This document shows positions 1-7,406 of a DNA stretch of 14,581 nt, piece by piece. Numbering within the stretch: the first letter of the stretch is position 1; every line of letters starts with the position of its first letter. This DNA is from CAYXBG01 sp964463145 (GTDB lineage: Bacteria > Acidobacteriota > UBA6911 > RPQK01 > CBDAPI01): NCBI GenBank assembly GCA_964463145.1, contig CAYXBG010000040.1, positions 1 through 14,581 on the forward strand. The letters are read 5' to 3'. The position numbers were made by a program, and so were the translations under genes. The notes under the pieces were generated by a model that made no database searches, was not told the DNA's origin, and saw only the letters and a program-made list of their open reading frames with translations.

Positions 1-1
1 C

Positions 2-667
2 ATGATCGGAGCCATGAAGGGATATCCAGTAGAGTTGGCACTTCCTGAAAATGCCAGTCCTGAGCGCAAAAGTATGCTTCTCAGCTATGGTGCGAAACTA
101 CATATTACAAGTCCCTTGACGGGATCTGACGGTGCAATACTGAAAGCTCGTGAACTAGTTGCTACCGATCCCGATCGCTACTTCTATGCTGATCAGTACA
201 GCAATCCTGCTAACTGGCAAGCTCATTTTAATGGCACCGCAAAGGAAATATTTGACGTCCTGGAGGGAGAAGTAACTCATTTTGTAGCAGGGATTGGAAC
301 ATCGGGCACCTTCATTGGAACATCCAGGGGTCTGAAGGAGCGGGATTCTTCTATTAAGGTCGTTTCCTTTATACCCGAATCTCCTTTGCACGGTATGGAA
401 GGGCTCAAGCACTTGCCTACAGCTATGGTTCCCTCGATATACGATCCCAGCGTTGCGGACCAAGAACTGTTAGTCGAAACTGAGGATGCCTATAGCATGG
501 TTCGAAGGCTCGCCATTGAAGAAGGGCTGTTGGTAGGACCGTCGGCGGCAGGTGCAGTGGTTGCCGCTATTCAGGTAGCCTCGAACATAGATAGAGGAAC
601 TATCGTGACAGTATTTCCAGACAACGGTCTGAAATATCTCTCGGAAGAGTTCTGGAGAGATGCATAA
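2..667 (+). CDS. cysM: Cysteine synthase, CysM type (5' end missing)
   Basis: This is the C-terminal 221 residues of a PLP-dependent beta-substituting synthase that makes cysteine from an activated serine and a sulfur donor in the cytoplasm. The fragment has the PLP phosphate-binding loop GTSGT (fragment residues 99-103), the GMEGLKHLP segment (131-139) and the usual C-terminal end with PDNG before a KYLSEEFW-like stretch. Family members have about 300-325 residues, so roughly the first 90-100 are upstream of the window, including the PLP lysine and the SGNTG-type loop. The Mec-like JAMM peptidase 30 bases downstream points to the CysO/CysM/Mec route, in which a thiocarboxylated carrier protein donates sulfur and O-phosphoserine is the usual acceptor; that assignment is inference. 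A carrier-protein gene would be expected just upstream. The family is certain; the exact donor and acceptor are not. Confidence 0.92.
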   Translation: MIGAMKGYPVELALPENASPERKSMLLSYGAKLHITSPLTGSDGAILKARELVATDPDRYFYADQYSNPANWQAHFNGTAKEIFDVLEGEVTHFVAGIGTSGTFIGTSRGLKERDSSIKVVSFIPESPLHGMEGLKHLPTAMVPSIYDPSVADQELLVETEDAYSMVRRLAIEEGLLVGPSAAGAVVAAIQVASNIDRGTIVTVFPDNGLKYLSEEFWRDA

Positions 668-676
668 TCCCAATAG

Positions 677-694
677 TAGAAAGGTTTTCCTTTT
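677..694 (+). promoter_or_regulatory. Small hairpin over the mec ribosome-binding site
   Basis: The only purine-rich Shine-Dalgarno-like stretch before mec, AAAGG at 680-684, can pair with CCTTT at 689-693 across a TTTT loop. It also lies 13 bases from the ATG, further than usual. mec translation may therefore be weak or depend on ribosomes arriving from cysM. The stem is only five base pairs, so this is a tentative reading. Confidence 0.25.
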
Positions 695-697
695 ACC

Positions 698-1159
698 ATG
701 TTAAGTATATCGATTGATCAATTTGATCAGATCAAACAGATTCTCGAATCAGCATATCCTTCGGAGGGCTGTGGTATTTTGACCGGCCAGGACCGGAATG
801 GCACTAAGGTAGTTGAAGAGATTCAAGGAGTAGTAAACGAACGAAGTGAGACCCGTAATCGTTATTTGATCGATCCCAAGGTGATTCTTGACCTCGAAAA
901 GGAACTACGTGGTACACCGTCCACAATTCTAGGTTTCTTCCATTCTCATCCGGATGTAGACCCAGTTCCATCTGACTATGATAGGGATTACGCTTGGCCG
1001 TGGTTGTCTTATTTGATTTTAAAGGTGCAGGAGGGGACGGCAGAAGAGGCTCGTTCCTGGATATTACAAAATGATCGTTCTGGTTTCGATGAAGAGCAAA
1101 TCGTCGTCGAGGGAGGTGATTGGCGTGATGTTGAAGCTTGGAAAGGGGGTCTGAAGTGA
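698..1159 (+). CDS. mec: JAMM (MPN+) zinc metallopeptidase, Mec-like
   Basis: This 153-residue protein is a zinc-dependent isopeptidase-like hydrolase of the JAB/MPN family. The JAMM signature is complete: E23 in PSEGCG, H82 and H84 in HSHP, S92 and D95 in SDYD. In the mycobacterial system, Mec removes newly made cysteine from the C terminus of the carrier CysO. Its place directly after cysM supports the same role here. There is no ubiquitin-conjugation gene in view, so a deconjugating role is less likely. The ATG at 698 gives an N terminus of normal length for bacterial stand-alone JAMM proteins. The stop overlaps the hemA start by four bases (GTGA), so the sulfur genes run straight into the heme genes. 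The family call is firm; the CysO-cleaving role is inferred from context. Confidence 0.88.
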   Translation: MLSISIDQFDQIKQILESAYPSEGCGILTGQDRNGTKVVEEIQGVVNERSETRNRYLIDPKVILDLEKELRGTPSTILGFFHSHPDVDPVPSDYDRDYAWPWLSYLILKVQEGTAEEARSWILQNDRSGFDEEQIVVEGGDWRDVEAWKGGLK

Positions 1160-2448
1160 ATCAGCGCCTAGTCCGGTGTTTTGGGTTGAACTATAAAACG
1201 GCTCCGCTCCAGCTTAGAGAGAGATTGGGTAGCAGTTTGTCTGAATTAATGGAATGTTGTCGTGAATCTCCGCTTGAGTTCCGAGGTATTGAGGAACTGG
1301 CTTGGCTTCAGACGTGTAATCGTGTTGAGCTGTATATTCGTGCCAAATCTGAAGATTCTGTGGATCGGAAGTTGTTAGAGTTGCTGATCAGTAAGGCAAC
1401 TGATGTTGGTATTTCTGAGATCAGAGGACATTCCTATTATCAAGAAGGTGAGAAGGCCATACTGCATCTTTGTCGAGTGGCGGCAGGGCTTGAATCTGCT
1501 GTTTTAGGAGAAAATCAGATTTTAGGTCAAGTCGTGGAATGTTTTGAGANNNNNNNNNNTGTACGGGGCAATGGACTAGGTGGTGTGTTTAAGGTCGCTA
1601 TTGAGGCTGGGCGAAAAGCCCGCTCGAATACTGCCATTAATCGCCGACCTGCGAGTTTTGGATCGGCAGCACTGGATTGGGCCCGTAAGGAAATAGGATC
1701 TCTCAAGAATAAACATATTGTTGTCGTTGGGCTGGGGGAGATGGGAGCCTTGGCTGTGAAAACCTTATCCGTACGACGTTTCACCAATCTTGTGGTGATC
1801 AATCGTACGGCTTCAAGAGCCCGGAGTTTGGCCCGGGAATACAAGTGTGAATGGTTGCCCTTTGATGAACTGCTCAAAAGTTTTGTTAGGGCGGATCTTG
1901 TCATTTTGGCCACTGCAGCCTCAGTTGCTTTCGTAACCGAGGAGATGATTCGTTCGGCTATAGCCATGCGAGAAAATAGGCCTCTCGCACTAGTAGATCT
2001 AGGTGTGCCTCGTAATGTGGAATCTAAAGCCGGAAAACTTAAGGGGGTAATCGTTTGCGATTCGGATAGGCTGCAAGCCGAGTTGGCAGGTGCGTTAGCT
2101 GCCAGACACCTTGAGATCCCTGGAGTAGAAGCGATTATAGAAAATGCGCTGGAACGCTTCGGTCAGGTCTCTGGATCAGATAAAGATCCCTCTTACCTTC
2201 TTGATTTGCGAAGAACTGTTGAGTCTATACGGAAAAATGAACTTGAACGATTATTCCGTCATTTAGGCCCTTTGGATGAGGGGGCAAGTGAACATATTTG
2301 TCGTTTTTCACAAGCCCTTGTTAATAAAATTCTTCATGAACCAACCGTTCGCATTAAGAAGGCCTCTCATAGTCAAGATCCCGCTTATGAGGGTTCTGTG
2401 CGAGAACTGTTCGGTCTTTCTGCTGAGCAGGAAACTGGTGTGACTTGA
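1156..2448 (+). CDS. hemA: Glutamyl-tRNA reductase (contains 10-N gap)
   Basis: HemA reduces glutamyl-tRNA(Glu) with NADPH to glutamate-1-semialdehyde, the first committed step of C5 tetrapyrrole synthesis. Visible landmarks are FGLNYKTAPL at the N terminus, the catalytic cysteine C54 in QTCNR, the ESAVLGENQILGQV segment, the NADP-binding GLGEMG (192-197) and a C-terminal helical dimerisation domain. The product is 430 residues, normal for the family. I chose the GTG at 1156, not the TTG at 1138, because GGAAAGGGGG (1140-1149) sits six bases before it and because the protein then begins as the family does. It overlaps mec by GTGA and hemCD by TTGA. Codons 132-135 are undetermined (N at 1550-1559); the frame is the same on both sides. 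HemA is the usual control point of this pathway through heme feedback, though no regulatory motif is visible. Confidence 0.96.
   Translation: MNQRLVRCFGLNYKTAPLQLRERLGSSLSELMECCRESPLEFRGIEELAWLQTCNRVELYIRAKSEDSVDRKLLELLISKATDVGISEIRGHSYYQEGEKAILHLCRVAAGLESAVLGENQILGQVVECFEXXXXVRGNGLGGVFKVAIEAGRKARSNTAINRRPASFGSAALDWARKEIGSLKNKHIVVVGLGEMGALAVKTLSVRRFTNLVVINRTASRARSLAREYKCEWLPFDELLKSFVRADLVILATAASVAFVTEEMIRSAIAMRENRPLALVDLGVPRNVESKAGKLKGVIVCDSDRLQAELAGALAARHLEIPGVEAIIENALERFGQVSGSDKDPSYLLDLRRTVESIRKNELERLFRHLGPLDEGASEHICRFSQALVNKILHEPTVRIKKASHSQDPAYEGSVRELFGLSAEQETGVT
1550..1559. other. Assembly gap of 10 N
   Basis: Ten undetermined bases interrupt hemA just after the GQV-VECFE segment. The reading frame continues correctly on both sides. 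From remembered HemA sequences, the stretch between GQV and the next conserved phenylalanine is about two residues shorter here than usual, so the true gap may be nearer 16 bases than 10. Confidence 0.97.
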
Positions 2449-4145
2449 ATAGCGAGTCCCTTCGTCTCCGGATAGGCACCCGATGTTCTCCATTGGCGCT
2501 TTATCAGGCTAGAGCTGTGATGAGTTTACTGGCTGAGCGATGGCCGAGACTTGAATTGGACCTTAGTGGGTTCAGTACGGAAGGGGACCGCAAGGAGACG
2601 GTGCCACTTACTAAAATGTCTGGTCGTGGAGTTTTCACCTCCGATCTTGCAGATAGACTCCGTAAGTCAGAAATAGATCTGGCAGTACATTCCCTCAAGG
2701 ATCTGCCAACTGAACCGGACCCAGGGCTAGGCATTGTTGCAATCCCGTTACGAGATGATCCACGTGAATGTCTGATTTCTCGGGATAGTGTGAAGTTAAA
2801 AGATCTTCCCGAAGGTGCTTTAGTGGGGACTAGCAGTGCGCGTCGTGAGGCGCAATTACGTGCACTACACCCTGGGTTGAGATTTGCCCCCATCCGCGGC
2901 AACATTGAGACTCGAATCCGGAAAGTACTGGAAGAAGGACTATATGAGGCCACCTTACTGGCAGCGGCTGGAATTCGGAGATTAGGTCTCGAGAGTCGAG
3001 TCGCTGAGTGGTTATCTCTAGATAGGATTCTTCCAGCGCCTGGTCAAGGGGCTGTAGCTGTTCAGTGCCGAACTGAGGATCGCGAAGTATGGGGGATCTT
3101 ATCTGCTATAGACGATCCTGTTGTAAGAGGTGCTGTAGATTTAGAGCGCCGTTTTCTTTTGGAATTGGGCGGGGGTTGTTCATTGCCTATCGCGGCCTTT
3201 GCCGAAAAGCGCTCCGGTGAATCTGAGCCTCATTATTTTTTGCGGGGGAGCATCTTTTCTCCCGATGGTCGTCAGTCCATTGTCTTGACAGGTAGTGGGA
3301 ATATGGAACAGGAAACCGCGAAAGAACTGGCCCGGTCGGCACTTCTCAAGGGGGCTCTCCAACTTCTTTCGGTATCGGAAGAAGAAAAGTCACTGAGAGG
3401 TATACGGGTAGTGGTAACAAGATCTGCGCAACAAGCGGGGTATTTAAACAAACGTCTGGAAAATTTGGGCGCCGAGGTGGTCGAATTGCCGATGATCCGT
3501 ATTGTGAATGCTGACAAGACCCCCCAATTGCTTAAATGCATTGAAAAGTTGAGGACTTATGATTGGATTATTTTTACTAGTACAAATGCGGTAGTTAACT
3601 GGTGGGAGATGGTTCCTGATACAGGAGAGCTACTTGACAAAGAAGGAATTCGTTTGGCTGCAATAGGACCCAGTACCGCTAATATGTTGAAGGAGAAGGG
3701 GTGTCGTCCTGATGTTTTGCCTGCTAATTTTGTAGGAGAAGAGCTTGGGAAGTCATTGGGTGTTCTCAGTAGGCAGCGGTGTCTTCTGCCTCGTGGTGAT
3801 AGGGCGTCTAACCAACTTCCTGAAATGCTTCGATTGAAGGGAGCTTTAGTCGACTGTGCCACGGTGTATCGGACAGTTCCAGTGGCTACAGAGCACCCAC
3901 GAGTAGAAGAGCTAATGGGAGGAGTTAATGTCGTTACTTTTACAAGCGGTTCGACGGTAAAGAATTTTTTAAAGAATCTAGATGTCCACCCTAAAGGTAG
4001 GGCACTGATGGCCAACTGTCGGATTGCATGCATTGGTCCAGTTACTGCTGGAGTGGCAGCAGAATTAGGTTTGAATGTAGATATCGTAGCCCGTAACTTT
4101 ACTGTAGAAGGGTTAGTAGAGGCTCTAGTCGAGTATTATAAGTAG
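2445..4145 (+). CDS. hemCD: Fused porphobilinogen deaminase / uroporphyrinogen-III synthase
   Basis: A single 566-residue protein carries two consecutive heme-pathway enzymes. Residues 1 to about 305 are HemC (hydroxymethylbilane synthase): an RIGTRCSPLALYQA start, catalytic D86 in AVHSLKDLP, and C245 in LGGGCSLPI, which anchors the dipyrromethane cofactor. From about residue 317 onwards is HemD, which closes and inverts the tetrapyrrole to uroporphyrinogen III: GIRVVVTRSAQQAG, IIFTSTNAV, AAIGPSTA, TFTSGSTV and IACIGPVTAG are all in place. There is no stop or frameshift between the domains. The fusion would hand the unstable hydroxymethylbilane directly to HemD. HemC-HemD fusions are known in a few lineages (Leptospira is one I recall). 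The start is a TTG overlapping the hemA stop (TTGA), with a weak AGGAAA site upstream (2429-2434); no other in-frame start fits the HemC N terminus. Confidence 0.95.
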   Translation: MNSESLRLRIGTRCSPLALYQARAVMSLLAERWPRLELDLSGFSTEGDRKETVPLTKMSGRGVFTSDLADRLRKSEIDLAVHSLKDLPTEPDPGLGIVAIPLRDDPRECLISRDSVKLKDLPEGALVGTSSARREAQLRALHPGLRFAPIRGNIETRIRKVLEEGLYEATLLAAAGIRRLGLESRVAEWLSLDRILPAPGQGAVAVQCRTEDREVWGILSAIDDPVVRGAVDLERRFLLELGGGCSLPIAAFAEKRSGESEPHYFLRGSIFSPDGRQSIVLTGSGNMEQETAKELARSALLKGALQLLSVSEEEKSLRGIRVVVTRSAQQAGYLNKRLENLGAEVVELPMIRIVNADKTPQLLKCIEKLRTYDWIIFTSTNAVVNWWEMVPDTGELLDKEGIRLAAIGPSTANMLKEKGCRPDVLPANFVGEELGKSLGVLSRQRCLLPRGDRASNQLPEMLRLKGALVDCATVYRTVPVATEHPRVEELMGGVNVVTFTSGSTVKNFLKNLDVHPKGRALMANCRIACIGPVTAGVAAELGLNVDIVARNFTVEGLVEALVEYYK

Positions 4146-4154
4146 GCGTAGCTT

Positions 4155-4160
4155 GGAGGG
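4155..4160 (+). promoter_or_regulatory. Ribosome-binding site of hemB
   Basis: GGAGGG lies four bases before the ATG at 4165. It overlaps the alternative in-frame TTG at 4153, which has no comparable site in front of it. This decides the hemB start in favour of 4165. Confidence 0.7.
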
Positions 4161-4164
4161 AAGA

Positions 4165-5163
4165 ATGAAAATGAAGGAGAGACCTCGACGTCTTCGAAGA
4201 ACCACTGGGCTTCGTGCCATGTTGCGTGAAACGACGTTGGAGGCACATCATTTAATCCAGCCTCTTTTCATTACCCATGGGAAGAATGTTCGTCGACCTG
4301 TTCCTTCAATGCCTGGGGTTTTTCAGCACTCATTGGATCAATTGGAAGTTGAAGTCCAAGAGATTGTAGAGGCCGGGATTCGAGCCGTTCTACTCTTTGG
4401 TATTCCATCAGAAAAGGACGAAATCGGATCAGAAAATTTTTCCGATCAAGGAGTTATTCAGCTTGCAATAAAGGCTATAAAAAAGGCCCAACCAGGACTT
4501 CTCGTAATCACTGATGTTTGCCTTTGCGAATACACCTCTCATGGGCATTGTGGCCTTTTATCTCCCTCTGAAAGGACTGGAGAGAGGGAGATCCTGAATG
4601 ATGAGACGCTGCAGATTCTGGACCGTGTGGCCCTCAGTCACGCCAAGGCCGGAGCAGATATAGTAGCTCCCAGCGGCATGATAGATGGGATGGTAGGTTC
4701 AATACGATCGGCTCTAGACGAACAAGGTTACAGCCATGTATCTATTATGTCCTACGCTGTAAAATACGCATCAGCTTTCTATGGTCCCTTTCGTGAAGCG
4801 GTTCAAGGTGGGCCTGTTTTTGGTGACCGGCGTAGTCACCAGATGGATCCGGCTAATTCGCGCGAGGCTCTCCGCGAGGCCAAGTTGGATGTCTCAGAAG
4901 GCACAGATTTTCTAATGGTAAAGCCTGCATTGCCTTATCTTGATGTGATTTCTAGTCTCGCTTCAGATTTCTCGGAAGTACCTCTGGTCAGCTATCAAGT
5001 TAGTGGGGAATATTCGATGTTAAAAGCTGCTGTCCAGAGTGGGTGGCTTAATGAAAAAGAAGCAGTCATGGAGGCCCTTATTTCTATACGTCGAGCTGGT
5101 GCCGATCTGATCATCACATACTATGCTAGGGATGTAGGGCGATGGCTTTCTGAGGTGAGATGA
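4165..5163 (+). CDS. hemB: Delta-aminolevulinic acid dehydratase (porphobilinogen synthase)
   Basis: HemB condenses two 5-aminolevulinate molecules to porphobilinogen. The 332-residue product has both Schiff-base lysines, K200 in SYAVKYASAF and K253 in LMVKPALPYLD. It also has the zinc-binding cysteine set C119, C121 and C129 in VCLCEYTSHGHC. This is therefore the zinc-type enzyme, not the aspartate-rich magnesium type of plants and some bacteria. The N-terminal RPRRLRRTTGLRAMLRET segment is typical. ATG 4165 is preferred on its ribosome-binding site. The gene follows hemCD after 19 bases and ends one base before hemL, so it belongs to the same operon. Confidence 0.96.
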   Translation: MKMKERPRRLRRTTGLRAMLRETTLEAHHLIQPLFITHGKNVRRPVPSMPGVFQHSLDQLEVEVQEIVEAGIRAVLLFGIPSEKDEIGSENFSDQGVIQLAIKAIKKAQPGLLVITDVCLCEYTSHGHCGLLSPSERTGEREILNDETLQILDRVALSHAKAGADIVAPSGMIDGMVGSIRSALDEQGYSHVSIMSYAVKYASAFYGPFREAVQGGPVFGDRRSHQMDPANSREALREAKLDVSEGTDFLMVKPALPYLDVISSLASDFSEVPLVSYQVSGEYSMLKAAVQSGWLNEKEAVMEALISIRRAGADLIITYYARDVGRWLSEVR

Positions 5164-5164
5164 T

Positions 5165-6448
5165 TTGAAGCGCGACCAGTCAGATAGATTACTTCAGCGA
5201 GCATATGACCTTTTCCCCGGAGCTGTTAATTCACCTGTTCGTGCCTTTAAGGCTGTAGGTGGAGAGCCAATTTTTATTCAGAAGGGGAAAGGGCCTTGGA
5301 TTTTTGATGTCGATGATAATCGTTACATTGATTACGTGCTTTCCTGGGGGCCATTGGTGTTGGGGCATGCTGATCCTAGAGTAGTAGAGGCAGTCAAGAT
5401 AGCCACTCGGTTAGGTACTAGCTACGGAGCCCCATGCTCGGCTGAAGTTGAATTAGCCACCTTGGTCAGATCTTTGATACCAACAATGGAGATGATGAGG
5501 TTTGTCAATTCAGGGACGGAAGCCACTATGAGCGCGCTCCGTCTGGCGAGAGGCTTCACTCGCCGAGAGAAGATTATAAAATTCAAGGGGAACTATCACG
5601 GCCATTCCGACATGCTCTTGGTTCAAGGCGGCTCAGGGATGGGGACACTGGGCATCCCGGATTCACCCGGAGTTACAAATGCTGCAGTAGCCGACACTTT
5701 AGTGGCTGTTTACAACGATATAGATTCTGTCTCGAGCCTTTTTGAAGAGCATGGCAACAGTGTTGCCGCAGTGATAGTGGAGCCGGTAGCTGCCAATATG
5801 GGTCTCGTTCTCCCGAAGAGACAGTTTTTAGAAAAATTGAGAGAACTGACAAGAAAACACGGAGCGCTACTCGTTTTCGACGAGGTGTTGACAGGGTTTC
5901 GGGTACATCCTGGAGGTGCTCAAGCAGTATTCGGTATAAACCCCGATTTGACCACGATCGGGAAAGTATTGGGAGGGGGGCTCCCCGTAGGTGCTTATGG
6001 AGGTCGACGAGAGATAATGGAAGAATTAGCACCGGCAGGACCTGTCTACCAGGCGGGAACGCTATCAGGGAATCCTCTAGCCATGGCGGCAGGCATAGCG
6101 ACTTTAAAAGGACTCATGGAGAAAGGGGCTTGGAGTACTCTGGAGAAATCTTGCCAGGTGCTCGTGACTGGATTGCAGGAGTCGGCTAGTAAATGTCGAT
6201 TCCCGGTATCGGTAACAGGTTTGGGTTCCTTGTTTAGCGTTTATTTTGGAAGACAGAAACCTCATGATTGGGATTCTGCTGCTCAAGGAAATAGTCACCA
6301 CTACACCAGGTTTTTCAAGGAGATGTTTGAACGCTCTATATACTTTGCTCCTTCACCCTTTGAAGTAGGCTTTGTTTCGACAAAGCACACTGAGACGATT
6401 TTAGAGGAGACTATAGAATCCGCAAGGACATCATTTGCTTTACTCTAA
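5165..6448 (+). CDS. hemL: Glutamate-1-semialdehyde 2,1-aminomutase
   Basis: HemL is a PLP enzyme of the class III aminotransferase fold that converts glutamate-1-semialdehyde, the HemA product, to 5-aminolevulinate. The 427-residue length matches the family. Motifs include GAVNSPVRAFKAVGGEP near the N terminus, FVNSGTEATMSALRLAR, NYHGHSD, DEVLTGFR, and the PLP lysine K267 in TTIGKVLGGGLPVGAYGG, then AGTLSGNPLAMAAG. It starts with TTG one base after the hemB stop, with GAGGTG (5153-5158) six bases upstream. Genes for later steps (hemE onwards) are not in the window, so the operon as seen stops at uroporphyrinogen III. Confidence 0.96.
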   Translation: MKRDQSDRLLQRAYDLFPGAVNSPVRAFKAVGGEPIFIQKGKGPWIFDVDDNRYIDYVLSWGPLVLGHADPRVVEAVKIATRLGTSYGAPCSAEVELATLVRSLIPTMEMMRFVNSGTEATMSALRLARGFTRREKIIKFKGNYHGHSDMLLVQGGSGMGTLGIPDSPGVTNAAVADTLVAVYNDIDSVSSLFEEHGNSVAAVIVEPVAANMGLVLPKRQFLEKLRELTRKHGALLVFDEVLTGFRVHPGGAQAVFGINPDLTTIGKVLGGGLPVGAYGGRREIMEELAPAGPVYQAGTLSGNPLAMAAGIATLKGLMEKGAWSTLEKSCQVLVTGLQESASKCRFPVSVTGLGSLFSVYFGRQKPHDWDSAAQGNSHHYTRFFKEMFERSIYFAPSPFEVGFVSTKHTETILEETIESARTSFALL

Positions 6449-6459
6449 TCAATTAGGGA

Positions 6460-6484
6460 TTCTCCGAATAGAAGGATTGGAGAA
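6460..6484 (+). other. Imperfect hairpin after hemL
   Basis: TTCTCC (6460-6465) pairs with GGAGAA (6479-6484). After one bulged G, AAT (6467-6469) pairs with ATT (6476-6478), leaving a six-base loop. No T-run follows, so it is not a canonical intrinsic terminator. It may stabilise the 3' end of the heme mRNA or attenuate read-through into the next gene. Nothing else is recognisable in the 53-base spacer 6449-6501 apart from the purine-rich ribosome-binding site of the following gene. Confidence 0.3.
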
Positions 6485-6501
6485 CAGAAGGGAAAGGGAA
6501 G

Positions 6502-7371
6502 ATGGTTGATTTGCTCAAAGTCCGAAGAAAAGTACTACTCTACTCACTCGCATCTATATTTATCTGGCAGCAGGTAAATAGTCTAGGTTTGCCAGAAGAG
6601 AAAGATCAGACGAGCAAGGAACCTCCAGGATTCACAGATACGCCCATGCAGCCTGATGGGATCTGGAGAGTTCACGATGCTTACCGACCTAGGCCGCATA
6701 TTGTAGCTCCTGGAGTTTTTGGTGGTCCGACAAGTCCTCCCTCCGACGCCGTAATCCTTTTTAATGGTACGGATCTTTCTCAATGGCTTGCTGAGGGAAA
6801 AGGGAGCGAGCAGGGGAAAATGGTAGCGCCCAGATGGAGAGTTGCAAAGGGGTATATGGAAGTAGTGCCCGGGATGGGGAACCTTGTTTCCCGTGAGAGT
6901 TTTGGAGATTGTCAAATTCACATCGAATGGGCTACTCCTTCTGAAGTTCGAGGCTCGAGTCAGGGTCGAGGTAATAGTGGGGTTTTGATCATGGGGAGAT
7001 ACGAAATTCAGATTTTGGACTCATTTCAAAATCTTTCTTACGCAGATGGACAGGCTGCAGCTATGTACGGGCAATACCCTCCGCTCGTCAATGCTTCTAG
7101 GGAGCCGGGAGAATGGCAGGCATACGACATTATTTTTGAGGCTCCTCATTTTGAAGAGGGTCTTTTGCAGAAACCTGCCTATGTCACGGTATTGCACAAT
7201 GGAGTTGTGGTTCATCATCGGAAAGCTTTCATAGGGGCTATGAGTTACAAGGAGGTTGCGGTCTATGAGGAGCATGAGCGAAAAGGCCCACTGAAACTTC
7301 AGTCGCATAAGAATCGAGTACGCTACCGAAATATTTGGGTTCGTCCACTTGGAAACTACGAACGCCCATAG
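6502..7371 (+). CDS. Secreted DUF1080 / 3-keto-disaccharide hydrolase-domain protein
   Basis: This 289-residue protein begins with a basic n-region (KVRRK) and a hydrophobic stretch (about residues 11-24), consistent with a Sec signal peptide cleaved near residue 28. Residues 29-80 form a proline-rich linker (VHDAYRPRPHIVAPG). From about residue 85 (ILFNGTDLSQW) to the C terminus is one concanavalin A-like DUF1080 domain, with GRGNSGVLIMGRYEIQILDS in the middle and a RYRNIWVRPL end. Some members of this family hydrolyse 3-keto-glycosides; many are uncharacterised and occur in polysaccharide-degrading planctomycetes, verrucomicrobia and acidobacteria. A periplasmic or exported role on a glycan or keto-sugar is inferred. 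It lies 53 bases after hemL on the same strand but has no functional link with it. The AAGGGAAG before the ATG is a good ribosome-binding site. Confidence 0.82.
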   Translation: MVDLLKVRRKVLLYSLASIFIWQQVNSLGLPEEKDQTSKEPPGFTDTPMQPDGIWRVHDAYRPRPHIVAPGVFGGPTSPPSDAVILFNGTDLSQWLAEGKGSEQGKMVAPRWRVAKGYMEVVPGMGNLVSRESFGDCQIHIEWATPSEVRGSSQGRGNSGVLIMGRYEIQILDSFQNLSYADGQAAAMYGQYPPLVNASREPGEWQAYDIIFEAPHFEEGLLQKPAYVTVLHNGVVVHHRKAFIGAMSYKEVAVYEEHERKGPLKLQSHKNRVRYRNIWVRPLGNYERP

Positions 7372-7406
7372 TTGACTCTATGCGAGAGTTGCCCTTGATC
7401 GATCTC

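Noticed and set aside
1138..1155. TTG start for hemA at 1138
   Set aside because: It would place the GGAAAGGGGG ribosome-binding site inside the coding region; the GTG at 1156 fits both spacing and family N terminus.
1550..1559. N run as a sign of a broken hemA
   Set aside because: The family sequence continues in the same frame on both sides, so this is an assembly gap and not a disrupted gene.
3557..4033. Antisense 158-codon open frame inside hemCD
   Set aside because: It mirrors a well-conserved HemD coding region and its product has no recognisable motif; it is a shadow frame.
4153..4164. TTG start for hemB at 4153
   Set aside because: The strong GGAGGG site lies downstream of it and serves the ATG at 4165; the extra four residues are not family-like.
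7374..7390. Hairpin ACTCT-atgcg-AGAGT as a bidirectional terminator between the convergent genes
   Set aside because: The stem is only five base pairs plus a wobble, and no T-run follows on either strand. It is no better than chance in a 35-base spacer.
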